This document shows, one piece after another, positions 1 through 7,325 of a stretch of DNA of 27,401 nt (position 1 is the stretch's first letter; every line of letters begins with the position of its first letter). A model generated the notes under the pieces. It was not told where the DNA came from. It saw nothing but the letters and a program-made list of their open reading frames with translations, and did no database searches. The position numbers and the translations under genes were made by a program. The DNA lies in assembly GCA_052143275.1 (NCBI GenBank), contig JBKQTH010000184.1, positions 1 to 27,401 on the forward strand. Reading direction: 5' to 3'. The DNA is from JAJPKE01 sp052143275 (GTDB lineage: Bacteria > Chloroflexota > Ktedonobacteria > Ktedonobacterales > JADMIN01).

Positions 1-383
1 CCTTGCTCCACGCGGTGCAGCCCTCCCAGGTATTGGGACGCCGCATAGTCGGTGGTGTGCCCCTGCTTCCGGTCGCCGGTCTCATCGATACAGAGCACAA
101 AGGGCCGCCCAGCTAAGGCCTCACGCGTCAGCTGGAGCCGAAGGACACGCAGGTCCTCCATCGACCATTCGGCGTTGGCGAGAAAATGATGCAGCGCTTG
201 ATGGTCGCCCTGCACGGTCTTGGCCAGCCGTGGGAGCGACTTCCGCTTCGTTTCGGCCAGCATCCCCAGTTCTAGCTGGGTGAATTGCTCGATGTGGCGC
301 ACATTGTGAAACACCGAGCGGTAGTGGGCACAATATTCATCAATGCAGCCAACCGTAGGAGTGGCTGCTCGTATTCTCGTCAT
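1..383 (-). CDS. IS701-like (IS4-superfamily) DDE transposase, 5' part, runs off the left edge
   Basis: The reading frame is open from an ATG at 383-381 to the edge of the window (127 codons), so only the N-terminal part is visible. A purine-rich site (CAGGAGCAG) lies just upstream of the ATG. The segment CIDETGDRKQG (about residues 100-110) matches the first catalytic Asp region of IS701-type transposases (typically D-[DE]-T-G-x-x-K-x-G). The preceding sequence (LPRLAKTVQGDHQALHHFL) fits the N-terminal DNA-binding part of that family. It would catalyse DNA cleavage and strand transfer of its own element. Intactness cannot be judged because the other catalytic residues lie outside the window. 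Confidence 0.8.
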   Translation of the reverse strand, partial: MTRIRAATPTVGCIDEYCAHYRSVFHNVRHIEQFTQLELGMLAETKRKSLPRLAKTVQGDHQALHHFLANAEWSMEDLRVLRLQLTREALAGRPFVLCIDETGDRKQGHTTDYAASQYLGGLHRVEQ

Positions 384-474
384 GATGGGCTGCTCCTGAT
401 CTAGAGAGGGATATAATGTGCTCTCCTCCCAGGTCTCCTTGCAGACTCCGTGCCTAAGATGACAAATGTAGGAG
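384..474. mobile_element. Terminal non-coding part of the IS701-like element, cut off by the IS630 insertion
   Basis: This stretch upstream of the IS701-like transposase start has no gene. It ends at the TA where the IS630 element begins. If the IS630 element is removed, the sequence joins to AGTACTACAGCGACA at 1685-1699, which I suspect is the outer inverted repeat of the IS701-like element because the same 15-mer recurs inverted at 4640-4654. That assignment is inference. Confidence 0.4.
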
Positions 475-538
475 TAGTGCGATGTTCCTCAAGGATGGTA
501 CAAAATATGCACGTAGACAGGTGAGAAGGAGGTGTCCC

Positions 539-1147
539 ATGCCCAAACACCTGACTGCGCGTCCACCTCTGAACGCCACTGAAGAACGTCACGTCCGCAA
601 GCTGGCCCACAGCATGCATGCGCCGGCCGACTGGATCTTTCACGCCAAGATCGTGGCCCACAGCTGGGATGGGCTACGCACCCGGCAGATCGCCGAAGCG
701 CTGGGCTGCCACCCGCAGACTGTGCGAGAACGGCTGCAGGCCTTTAACGAGCGCGGCTTCGAGGGGCTGGGAATGAAGCCGGGCGGAGGCCGCAAGCCGC
801 GACTGAGTGAGCAGGAGCGCAGCACCATTCTCTACCTGATCCACCTTCCCCCACCGGGTAAGCCGACCTACGAACCCACCGGCGAATTGCACGTCGATGA
901 TCCGAAGGGAGACGTGGAATGGACCTTGGATGCGTTGACGGCCGTGGCCCGTCAGCACGGCATCCAGGTGGCGCGCAGCCAAGTGCGGCGCATCTTCCGC
1001 CAAGAAAAGGTCCGCTGGCGGCATACCCACCTGTGGGCCAGCAGTAAGGATCCTGACTTCGTCCCAAAAGAGCCCGCATCGTCGACCTGTACACCGACCC
1101 GCCCCCAGGCGCCACGGTTCTCTGCGTCGACGAACTCGGTCCCGTGA
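539..1147 (+). CDS. IS630 transposase, N-terminal frame (helix-turn-helix; frameshift donor)
   Basis: The start at 539 is chosen because AAGGAGGT at 527-534 sits at the correct distance; the frame opens earlier at 482. The product has an N-terminal winged or homeodomain-like helix-turn-helix (GLRTRQIAEALGCHPQTVRER), then the linker typical of IS630 transposases ending SSKDPDFVPK. In the zero frame the remaining 25 or so residues are meaningless and end at 1147, while the catalytic domain continues in the -1 frame. At 1063-1069 the sequence C-CCA-AAA is a canonical -1 slippery heptamer in the correct phase. Fusion there yields DPDFVPK joined to RARIVDLYTD, the expected IS630 sequence, and a protein of about 377 residues. 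Confidence 0.85.
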   Translation: MPKHLTARPPLNATEERHVRKLAHSMHAPADWIFHAKIVAHSWDGLRTRQIAEALGCHPQTVRERLQAFNERGFEGLGMKPGGGRKPRLSEQERSTILYLIHLPPPGKPTYEPTGELHVDDPKGDVEWTLDALTAVARQHGIQVARSQVRRIFRQEKVRWRHTHLWASSKDPDFVPKEPASSTCTPTRPQAPRFSASTNSVP

Positions 1148-1671
1148 CCCCGCGCAATTTCCCGCCAGCTGCGGGGTGGTCGCCCGACGGGCACCGGATC
1201 AAGGTACCCTTGAATTACGACCGAGGGCCGCCGAAGGTCTGGGTATACGGGGCGCTACGCGTCCGCGATGGGCAGGCGCTCACCCAGACCGCGCGCTCCC
1301 GCAACACGACGGGCTACCTCGATCTGCTCCAGACGCTGGATCAGACCTATCCCATGGGGGCGCTCTACCTGATTGCGGACAATCTGGCCAGTCATACCAG
1401 TGGACCCATCCGGGAGTGGCTGGAAGCCCATCCCCGTATCCAGCACGCGTTCATTGCCGTGGGAGCGGCCTGGCTGAATCTGATTGAGGGCTGGTGGCGG
1501 ATCTTCCGCCGCAAAGCCTTCGCCGGACAATCCCTAGCCGATGACCACGATATTGCCTACGTCACGCGCATTGCCACCGAGCATCTCAATCGCCACGCCA
1601 ACCCCTGGGTCTGGGGACGGCCACCCAAACCCCATCGCGTGCTGCGGCGCCGTTTTGTGTACTGCCTATGA
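1069..1671 (+). CDS. IS630 transposase, catalytic DDE domain (-1 frame)
   Basis: This frame has no proper start in its conserved beginning, so it is best read as the continuation of the upstream frame after -1 slippage at 1063-1069. It holds the full catalytic triad of the family: Asp in CVDELGPV (1129-1131), Asp in LIADNLASH and Glu in LNLIEGWWRIFRRKAF. A GTG at 1144 could start a separate peptide but would leave out the first Asp. The stop (1669-1671) lies inside the right inverted repeat. All key residues are present, so the element may still be active. Confidence 0.85.
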   Translation, partial: RARIVDLYTDPPPGATVLCVDELGPVTPRNFPPAAGWSPDGHRIKVPLNYDRGPPKVWVYGALRVRDGQALTQTARSRNTTGYLDLLQTLDQTYPMGALYLIADNLASHTSGPIREWLEAHPRIQHAFIAVGAAWLNLIEGWWRIFRRKAFAGQSLADDHDIAYVTRIATEHLNRHANPWVWGRPPKPHRVLRRRFVYCL

Positions 1672-1684
1672 GGAACATCGCACT

Positions 1685-1699
1685 AGTACTACAGCGACA
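1685..1699. repeat. 15-bp inverted repeat, left copy (partner at 4640-4654)
   Basis: AGTACTACAGCGACA here is the exact reverse complement of TGTCGCTGTAGTACT at 4640-4654. The pair brackets the ECF sigma/PQQ operon. It abuts the TA of the IS630 element, so it may be the outer end of the interrupted IS701-like element. A single 15-mer match by chance in a window of this size is not negligible. Confidence 0.5.
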
Positions 1700-2039
1700 G
1701 CTATGGCTCAGTGGTCCTAGAATTGAGTACTCGCGTCGGCCGATCGAGACATGCAGCCAAATGCCGCATGTGCAGCGGCCTTGACCTCGACTGCATTTAG
1801 ACGAAGCACTGCTGCTGACGGAGACGGTGTGCGTGCAATCACACTCATTGCTTCACCTGGACTCCGGGCTACGTCGTGTAACATTTTGGTCTGCCAAAGT
1901 GAATATATGTGTAGAAACATGCTGGCATGACTGGACAACATGATTCAACCCGGTACCTGACAAAGTAAAGGTAGCGTGTGTCACGGATAGCTCATCCGCA
2001 GCTCACAACTCGCCTGCCCGGCAGGTATTACTCACCTTT
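1700..2039. other. Non-coding stretch upstream of the sigma-factor gene
   Basis: I see no convincing gene. A minus-strand open frame at 1717-1941 (74 codons) has no recognisable sequence and no family resemblance. The sigma-factor frame is open upstream of its GTG to about 1944 (encoding ARQVLLTF just before it), but contains no ATG or GTG there. The promoter of the sigma operon must lie here; I could not identify it. Confidence 0.5.
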
Positions 2040-2630
2040 GTGGAAGAGAACATGGCTCTCCTGCTTGGTACCATCGGTCTGTATGTCTCGCGGTTAGGAT
2101 TGGCACAGGGCGAGGCCGTGCCCGCAGCCGCGTCAGACGTCCTTCAGGACGTCGTGGTCGAAGCGCTTTCGCATGCTGACCGTTTCGACCCGGCTCGCCA
2201 GCCGATGGTGTGGCTGCTTGGTATTGCCGTCAACGTGATCAAACGCCAGCGAACCACCTATGCCGTGCGGGCTCGCCGCGAGCTACCTATGGAGAGCAGC
2301 ACATCGGCACCAGAAACCCTCACTGACGAGAGTGAGCCATTCGATCGTCTGGCGGCAGCGCCAAGCCAGGACAACCCAGAGAGTCTGGCCGAATCCAACG
2401 AACAAGTGAGAGTGCTCCTGTCGCTGGTCTCGGCGGAAGATCAGTACATCTTGCGCCTGGCCGTACTGGACGAGGTCGCGCGCGAGGCCCTCGCGACGCA
2501 ACTGGGCACGACTCCCGGCGCGGCACGCGTGCGGCTGCATCGGGCCCTCGATCGGCTCCGTACGGCCTGGAGCATCATGCAAGCGGCAGAGCAGGCCCAC
2601 CAACGAAAGGAGGCGACAACGCATGAATAA
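2040..2630 (+). CDS. ECF-type RNA polymerase sigma factor
   Basis: The product (196 aa from GTG 2040; an ATG at 2052 with GGAAGAG before it is an alternative) has the two-domain layout of extracytoplasmic-function sigma-70 proteins. Region 2 is about residues 10-80, with RFDPARQPMVWLLGIAVNVIKR matching the -10 recognition and melting segment. An acidic linker follows. Region 4 is about residues 115-180, with the HTH ALATQLGTTPGAARVRLHRALDRLR. It should direct RNA polymerase to a dedicated regulon, commonly including its own operon. It overlaps the next gene by 8 bp, which implies translational coupling with the membrane protein downstream, the usual place for an anti-sigma factor. Confidence 0.85.
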   Translation: MEENMALLLGTIGLYVSRLGLAQGEAVPAAASDVLQDVVVEALSHADRFDPARQPMVWLLGIAVNVIKRQRTTYAVRARRELPMESSTSAPETLTDESEPFDRLAAAPSQDNPESLAESNEQVRVLLSLVSAEDQYILRLAVLDEVAREALATQLGTTPGAARVRLHRALDRLRTAWSIMQAAEQAHQRKEATTHE

Positions 2631-4407
2631 CGATGCCACCTCTCCCCAGCAGCGCCTCGAATTGCTCGTTCGCTATGTGATCGCCCTGGAGCGGGGAGAT
2701 GCCGCGCAACTGGCAAGGGTGCTGCGACATGCCGAGCACGACGCCCAGCTCGAACGCCTGCTGTTGGAAGCTAATGCGCGCTACCTGGATGACGCGACCG
2801 TTGCGATGACCCCGGCACAGGTCCAGGATACCTGGCAACGCATCGAGGCATTGCCCAGCGTAGCGCGAGTGCGACAAGAGGATGTTCCCGGCATGGATCA
2901 GCAGACGAGACCATCTTCCAATGGCCAATCGAGTCCAACTACGTCACCACATGACAACGATCTGCCTACGTTGACCGTACCGGACTCAGATGAGGAGACG
3001 GCCAGACCCTCATACGCAGAAGCGCCCATACCCGCGCCCCGCCGGCATGACCTGCTGCATCTCCTGGAATCTCTGGCGGCGGTGATCCTGGTCATCGGAT
3101 TAGTCGGCGGCTTTATCGCGCTCTTCGGCGTGAGGCATCCGGGGCCAACTTCGACGAATCATCCTTCAACGAATCATCAGATCGCCTCCAGCAAGCAACC
3201 AATCATAACTGGCGATGTGCAGGGCGACATATCAGCCCTGCAACCCAGCAGCGGCGCGGTCCTGTGGACATACCGGACCAGCGGCGGTAGCCCGATCCAC
3301 AGTGTGGTCACTCAAAATGGAATCGTCTTCGCTAATACCGAGTTCAGCGTCTTCGCGCTTCAGGAAACGACGGGACGCCTTCTCTGGAAGGATATGACCG
3401 CGGATCAGGGTCCTCTCGGTACTTGGCCTACCGCCGGCGACCCATACGTGGATGGCGTGAGTAACCCGTTCTATGTCACCGGCAATACTGTCGCCTTCAT
3501 GACTCTGGTGGGGGGCAGTAATCCGCTACAAGGCCTGGTGGCTCTACGGGCGAACGATGGGGCACTCCTGTGGAAAAATATCCAGCCATCAACGGTTCAG
3601 CTACTTGGAACTGGGTACCCTATCAGGCCATACTATGAGATTGTTGGAAGTGGAAACGGTGTACTCTTTACCACTCAAGACTATATTCAATTTCCCCTCT
3701 ATGCTATGAACGCCTCCGATGGCAAGATTCTCTGGATGTCTGACATGGGAACGACCTTACCTTTGGACTCCATTCTCCAGCTAAATTTCAACATACTGAA
3801 TTCCAATGTCGTAGTGGCCGGCAATACCGCTTACCTCCTTTGTTCTGAAGAAAGTAGCGCAAAGGTCTGGGAAAACATGATCCAGGCACTCGACATCAAG
3901 AATGGCTCTCTGATATGGCAGCACACCACAGAGGTAAGCTATTTGACACCAGGTGACGTTATTACCGTGAATGGTCAATCTTTGGCCATTGATGTGTATT
4001 TTGGCGATAATGGCAGTTGGCACCAGTGCTTGGTGAGCCTTTCGGACGGCGCTCAGCAATGGTGTCAATCACTTCAGTACGCTCGCGGGGCCGTCCCGTT
4101 TGATTCAACGGTGTTTCTCTCGACGAGTGCCGACATCAACTGGCAATCAACTCAAAATACCGTAACCATAAAGGCGTTTAGCGACAGCCAGGGAAAACTC
4201 CTCTGGACGCGAACCATCAGGGCTCCTCTCGATAATACTCTCAGGCCTGGATATCCCTTCCCGATTTTCCAAAACACCATTGTCGGCCTGAACCATGTAC
4301 TCTTTGTGAGTACGTCAGGAGGGGTGTACGCGCTGGATACGTCTACAGGACATACCATATGGCATAGTCTCGCCAACCATAATGTCATCGCGATTATCCC
4401 TGGTTGA
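2623..4407 (+). CDS. Membrane-anchored PQQ-type beta-propeller protein, probable sigma-factor partner
   Basis: AAAGGAGG lies 10 bp before the ATG. The 594-residue product has a cytoplasmic-looking N-terminal part (1-140, helical then Pro/Ser/Asp-rich). One hydrophobic segment follows at about 148-171 (LAAVILVIGLVGGFIALFG), then a long outer part from about 195. That part holds eight W-type motifs such as SGAVLWTY, TGRLLWKD, DGALLWKN, DGKILWMS, NGSLIWQH, QGKLLWTR and TGHTIWHS, the pattern of an eight-bladed PQQ-like propeller. This fits a transmembrane sensor whose inner segment could hold the sigma factor and whose propeller senses an external ligand. There is no classic zinc-binding anti-sigma motif (HxxxCxxC), so the anti-sigma role is inferred from context only. 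Propellers of this class often do not bind PQQ. Confidence 0.8.
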   Translation: MNNDATSPQQRLELLVRYVIALERGDAAQLARVLRHAEHDAQLERLLLEANARYLDDATVAMTPAQVQDTWQRIEALPSVARVRQEDVPGMDQQTRPSSNGQSSPTTSPHDNDLPTLTVPDSDEETARPSYAEAPIPAPRRHDLLHLLESLAAVILVIGLVGGFIALFGVRHPGPTSTNHPSTNHQIASSKQPIITGDVQGDISALQPSSGAVLWTYRTSGGSPIHSVVTQNGIVFANTEFSVFALQETTGRLLWKDMTADQGPLGTWPTAGDPYVDGVSNPFYVTGNTVAFMTLVGGSNPLQGLVALRANDGALLWKNIQPSTVQLLGTGYPIRPYYEIVGSGNGVLFTTQDYIQFPLYAMNASDGKILWMSDMGTTLPLDSILQLNFNILNSNVVVAGNTAYLLCSEESSAKVWENMIQALDIKNGSLIWQHTTEVSYLTPGDVITVNGQSLAIDVYFGDNGSWHQCLVSLSDGAQQWCQSLQYARGAVPFDSTVFLSTSADINWQSTQNTVTIKAFSDSQGKLLWTRTIRAPLDNTLRPGYPFPIFQNTIVGLNHVLFVSTSGGVYALDTSTGHTIWHSLANHNVIAIIPG

Positions 4408-4639
4408 GCGGCTGAGCCGCACGCGGGGCTACCTTGGTCGCCGTTTGGGGTCTGCCCGGGCAACTGCTTGGGCTGGGCATGTACCTTGGCGCGCCGCTCT
4501 CCAGAGTTTCCTGCACCGCTCGAATGCTAGACTGCAGGCAACAAGCCCAACACCGACATCCATTGCTGGAGTGGTGAGGGCCACTCCTGGCACCACCTGC
4601 TGACAATGCTGCACCTGGCCTCCATCGGTATCACGTACG
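4408..4639. other. Intergenic region after the PQQ-propeller gene
   Basis: I see no gene. A short hairpin GCGGC-TGA-GCCGC lies just behind the stop codon but has no run of T, so it is at best a weak terminator. Open frames on either strand here have no recognisable sequence. Confidence 0.4.
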
Positions 4640-4654
4640 TGTCGCTGTAGTACT
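4640..4654. repeat. 15-bp inverted repeat, right copy (partner at 1685-1699)
   Basis: TGTCGCTGTAGTACT is the exact reverse complement of 1685-1699. It may be a leftover terminal repeat of an element extending to the right, whose gene is no longer recognisable (4660-4950 has only short frames of unknown character). Confidence 0.45.
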
Positions 4655-4948
4655 GATTAAGTGTTTGAAAAGCCTAGTGCTCTGGGGCTGCACCAAGCGG
4701 GAGGGAAGAAGTGAGTACCGACGAGATCACCATGAGACCATCGGCTGGTCTCCATGCTCCTTCGCTCGTTGTGCTCCTCGATTCCTGCTATACTACGTCC
4801 ATCTGGGTCTGGAGTGCAACGTCTGGCCAAGTCCTTGGTCCCCGTGGGCAGGATCCTGGTTTTGGTCGTTGCTCTCACCGAACAGAGCGTCGATGTCCCG
4901 GTCAACACTGTGGTGTCAGTCGTGCTGCGTTAGGCCCTGAGGCGTCTG
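4655..4948. other. Degenerate sequence without a recognisable gene
   Basis: Several overlapping short frames run through this region on both strands, none with a convincing start or recognisable sequence. It lies between a putative IS end (4640-4654) and a methyltransferase remnant, so it is probably debris of insertion and deletion events. Confidence 0.35.
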
Positions 4949-4949
4949 G

Positions 4950-5283
4950 TGGCGGGCTGGCTCGTCTGCTCCGAGAGGGAGTGCCATGAGGGGCGCGAGA
5001 AATACTCCTGCTGGTGGGTTATGGTCTGCTGGGCTATCTTCTCTTACTGCTCAAGGCGTATCCCCGGTCACACCTCTATGGGTTCGATATGCATCCAGCC
5101 TCGATCGAGCGGGCTCGCGCTCTTGCCGAGGAAAATGGCGTCACCGATCGTGCCACTTTTGAAGTGGCCAGCGGCTCCGACTACCCGGGCACCGGCTATG
5201 ACTTGATCACCTACTTCGACTGCCTCCATGACATGGGTGATCCTGCGGCAAGCATCTGCCATACGCGAGACGCCCTCGCCTGC
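4950..5283 (+). pseudogene. SAM-dependent methyltransferase remnant (central Rossmann fragment)
   Basis: The segment from about 5014 translates to a class I methyltransferase core. GYGLLGYLLLLLKAYP stands where motif I (VGCGxGxSTxLLAKAYP) is expected, then YGFDMHPASIERARALAEE (motif II acidic region), FEVASGSDYPGTGYDLITYFDCLHDMGDP (motifs III-IV) and the start of the next helix (RDALA). The Gly-rich motif I is altered, the usual N-terminal helix-turn-helix/dimerisation domain is missing, and homology stops near 5280. Bases 4950-5013 may be a frameshifted N-terminal continuation. The gene is therefore a dead fragment, truncated at both ends and followed directly by a LuxR/MalT-like gene start. 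Confidence 0.7.
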
Positions 5284-5332
5284 CGTATGACTCTTTTTGC
5301 TCGTAGCTTGGCTCCTACGGTACAATTGAGCT

Positions 5333-6091
5333 ATGTCGATGCCTATGTTAGCCACGAAACTCTGTATGCCCCCACCTCGGCCTCATATGGTTCTCCGCCC
5401 CCGTCTGAGCGAGCGGCTGAATGCGGGGCTGCACCGCAGACTGACTCTCATCTCGGCTCCAGCTGGCTTTGGGAAAACCACCCTGCTCAGCGACTGGCTC
5501 GCCGGGTGCAGGCGACCGGCTGCCTGGCTGTCACTGGACGCTGGTGACAACGACCTCGCCCGCTTTCTGACTTACCTCGTCGCTGCATCGCAGACGCTTG
5601 CGCCGACTGTCGGAGCAGGGGTGTTGGGGGCACTCCAATCCCGTCAGCCAGCGCCCATGGAAGCGCTGCTGACAACCCTACTCAATGACCTCACCACCCT
5701 CTCAGAGCCCTTCATCCTTGTCCTAGACGACTATCACATGATTGAGGCCACAGCGGTTGACCAAGCTCTCGGATATCTCATCGAGCATCTGCCTTCCCAG
5801 ATGCACCTGGTCATTGCCACCCGTGAGGACCCTCAGCTGCCCCTGGCCCGTTTCCGTGCCCAGGATCACCTGACCGAACTGCGTGCCGCCGACCTGCGGT
5901 TTACCCCGGCCGAAGCCGGCGAGTTCCTGAGCCAGGTCATGGGACTGTCCCTGTCAGGCGACGAGATTGCCGCCCTTGAGGGGCGAACCGAAGGCTGGAT
6001 CGCCGTTGCTACAACGATTGTCGGAGCGGTACTGGGCTGGCTCATATCGGCTCTGCGATCTCCCTCGCAATTGCTGCACATAGGGCACTGA
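5333..6091 (+). pseudogene. LuxR/MalT-type ATP-dependent regulator, N-terminal fragment
   Basis: The 252-residue product begins like large LuxR/MalT regulators (MLATKLCMPPPRPHMVLRPRL). It has a Walker A motif SAPAGFGKTT (about residues 41-50), Walker B FILVLDDYHMI (about 126-136) and the sensor-like segment HLVIATREDPQLPLARFRA. Full-length members are about 850-950 residues, with a TPR-like sensor domain and a C-terminal LuxR HTH. Here homology stops after GRTEGWIA (about 6003), and the last 28 residues (TTIVGAVLGWLISALRS and on) are unlike the family. Without the HTH it cannot act as a DNA-binding activator. It is a truncated remnant, joined by deletion or insertion to unrelated sequence. 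Confidence 0.75.
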
Positions 6092-6525
6092 TGCTGGCGA
6101 CTCGGGTGCCTCCTTCACCACAACACCCATCACCTAGAACCGGACTGAAGGGTCTCGCCACATGGCCCTACAGCTCGGCGGTGAGACAGGAATCCGCCTG
6201 GACATAAATTCAGCATACCGTTCTGCGTCTTGACCAGTTACTCACCGCGCTGGGTGAACCTCTCGAAGCGCCAGAATTGGCCGATAAACGGAAAGCAAAC
6301 CGTGACTAACACTGAGATAGAGCAGCACACCTGGCACTTGGAACTTGAGTCGTGGCTCGCCGGAGGCATGCTTGAGGAGCCTGTAGCAGTGCCCCTGTGG
6401 CCCTCGGTGTAGCCGAGGGTAGCTCAACTCCCCGACACAAGCCCATTCATGCTTTTGGTCCGTTTCACGGCGACGGCTGCGCATAGGAGCCAGATAGCAT
6501 CACCTCCCGCGAAGCACTATCTCTT
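6092..6525. other. Intergenic stretch with possible gene debris
   Basis: No intact gene. A short plus-strand frame ending at 6309 reads LRLDQLLTALGEPLEAPELADKRKANRD and could be the C-terminal tail of a lost gene. It follows an in-frame stop at 6205-6207 and I do not recognise its family. The 15-mer ACACCCATCACCTAG at 6123-6137 also occurs at 20351-20365. Confidence 0.35.
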
Positions 6526-7161
6526 TCAAAATGCTCGGTCGGACTGCTGGTTCCACTGATATTCCATATAGTGGGCAACCTTTTCCGCTAGCTCACGCCC
6601 ATCCAGGCGCTCCACCAGGTGCAGGCTCATGTCGATTCCAGCCGAGATTCCAGCGGCGGTAACCAGCGTGCCCTCATCGATCCAGCGCACCTGCCTCCGG
6701 ACCTGAGTCTTGGGGTAGCGTGCCGCGAGCTCATCCAAGGCACTCCAGTGAGTCGTCACGTGGTGCCCGTCGAGCAACCCCAGTGCTCCCAGCAAAAAGG
6801 CGCCGGTGCACACCGAGGTGTTCAGCTGGGTGTGCCCGGTCACTGACTTTAACCACTCGAGTACCAGTGGCCTCTCGAGCTGGTGCGTAGCCGCGCCGCC
6901 CGGTATCACCAGTACGTCGATAGGAGGGTGATGGGAGAAGTCGAAGTGGGGTTTTATCAGCAGGCCTCCACTTGTTTCCAGGAGCCGCAGCTCTTCGGCA
7001 ACGGTAAAGACTTGCCAGTCAGGTTTCCGTTGCCGGTCGCTTCTCATGCTGGCAGCGCTCTTCAAGACCTCAAATGGGCCGCAGAAGTCGAGTTCTTCCA
7101 CATCATCGTATAAGAAAATGCCCAAGTTGAATGAATCAGTCGACTGTGCCGGATTCGTCAT
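6526..7161 (-). CDS. DJ-1/PfpI family protein (GATase1-like, GlxA/isonitrile hydratase type)
   Basis: The start is placed at 7161 (MTNPAQ), where CGAGGT lies 7 bp upstream; the frame opens earlier at 7251. The 211-residue protein is a single class-I glutamine amidotransferase-like domain. It begins with NLGIFLYDDVEELDFCGPFEVL, then VLVIPGGAATHQL, then the nucleophile elbow TSVCTGAFLLGALGLLDG with Cys118, followed by VTTHW and VTAAGISAGIDMSLHLVERL. This arrangement matches stand-alone isonitrile hydratase-like and GlxA N-terminal proteins without the AraC HTH. The substrate cannot be named from sequence; family members include hydratases and stress-related enzymes. It lies 164 bp downstream of the OsmC-like gene on the same strand. 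Confidence 0.85.
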   Translation of the reverse strand: MTNPAQSTDSFNLGIFLYDDVEELDFCGPFEVLKSAASMRSDRQRKPDWQVFTVAEELRLLETSGGLLIKPHFDFSHHPPIDVLVIPGGAATHQLERPLVLEWLKSVTGHTQLNTSVCTGAFLLGALGLLDGHHVTTHWSALDELAARYPKTQVRRQVRWIDEGTLVTAAGISAGIDMSLHLVERLDGRELAEKVAHYMEYQWNQQSDRAF

Positions 7162-7325
7162 CGCTGTACCTCGATATGGTTTAAAGAGATTTCTAGGCAC
7201 TCCGCCTGCGTTAACACGGGGAAACCTCACCCACTTCTTGGCTAGCCACACCGTAGACGTGCAGCGATGCTGAAGATTTACAGGAGGAAAAGCCTGTGAC
7301 CCGAGGCACTTTGCTGACAGTCGAG

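Larger units (their letters stand above)
477..1683 (+). mobile_element. Complete IS630-family insertion sequence (1207 bp)
   Basis: The element is bounded by a perfect 17-bp inverted repeat when the TA dinucleotide is included: TAGTGCGATGTTCCTCA at 475-491 and its reverse complement at 1669-1685. A TA on both sides (475-476 and 1684-1685) is the expected duplication of the IS630/Tc1-mariner target. The right repeat contains the TGA stop of the transposase gene. It encodes one transposase in two overlapping frames. It sits in the end of an IS701-like element. Confidence 0.88.

Noticed and set aside
1717..1941. 74-codon minus-strand open frame
   Set aside because: No ribosome-binding site, no family resemblance, and composition like random intergenic sequence.
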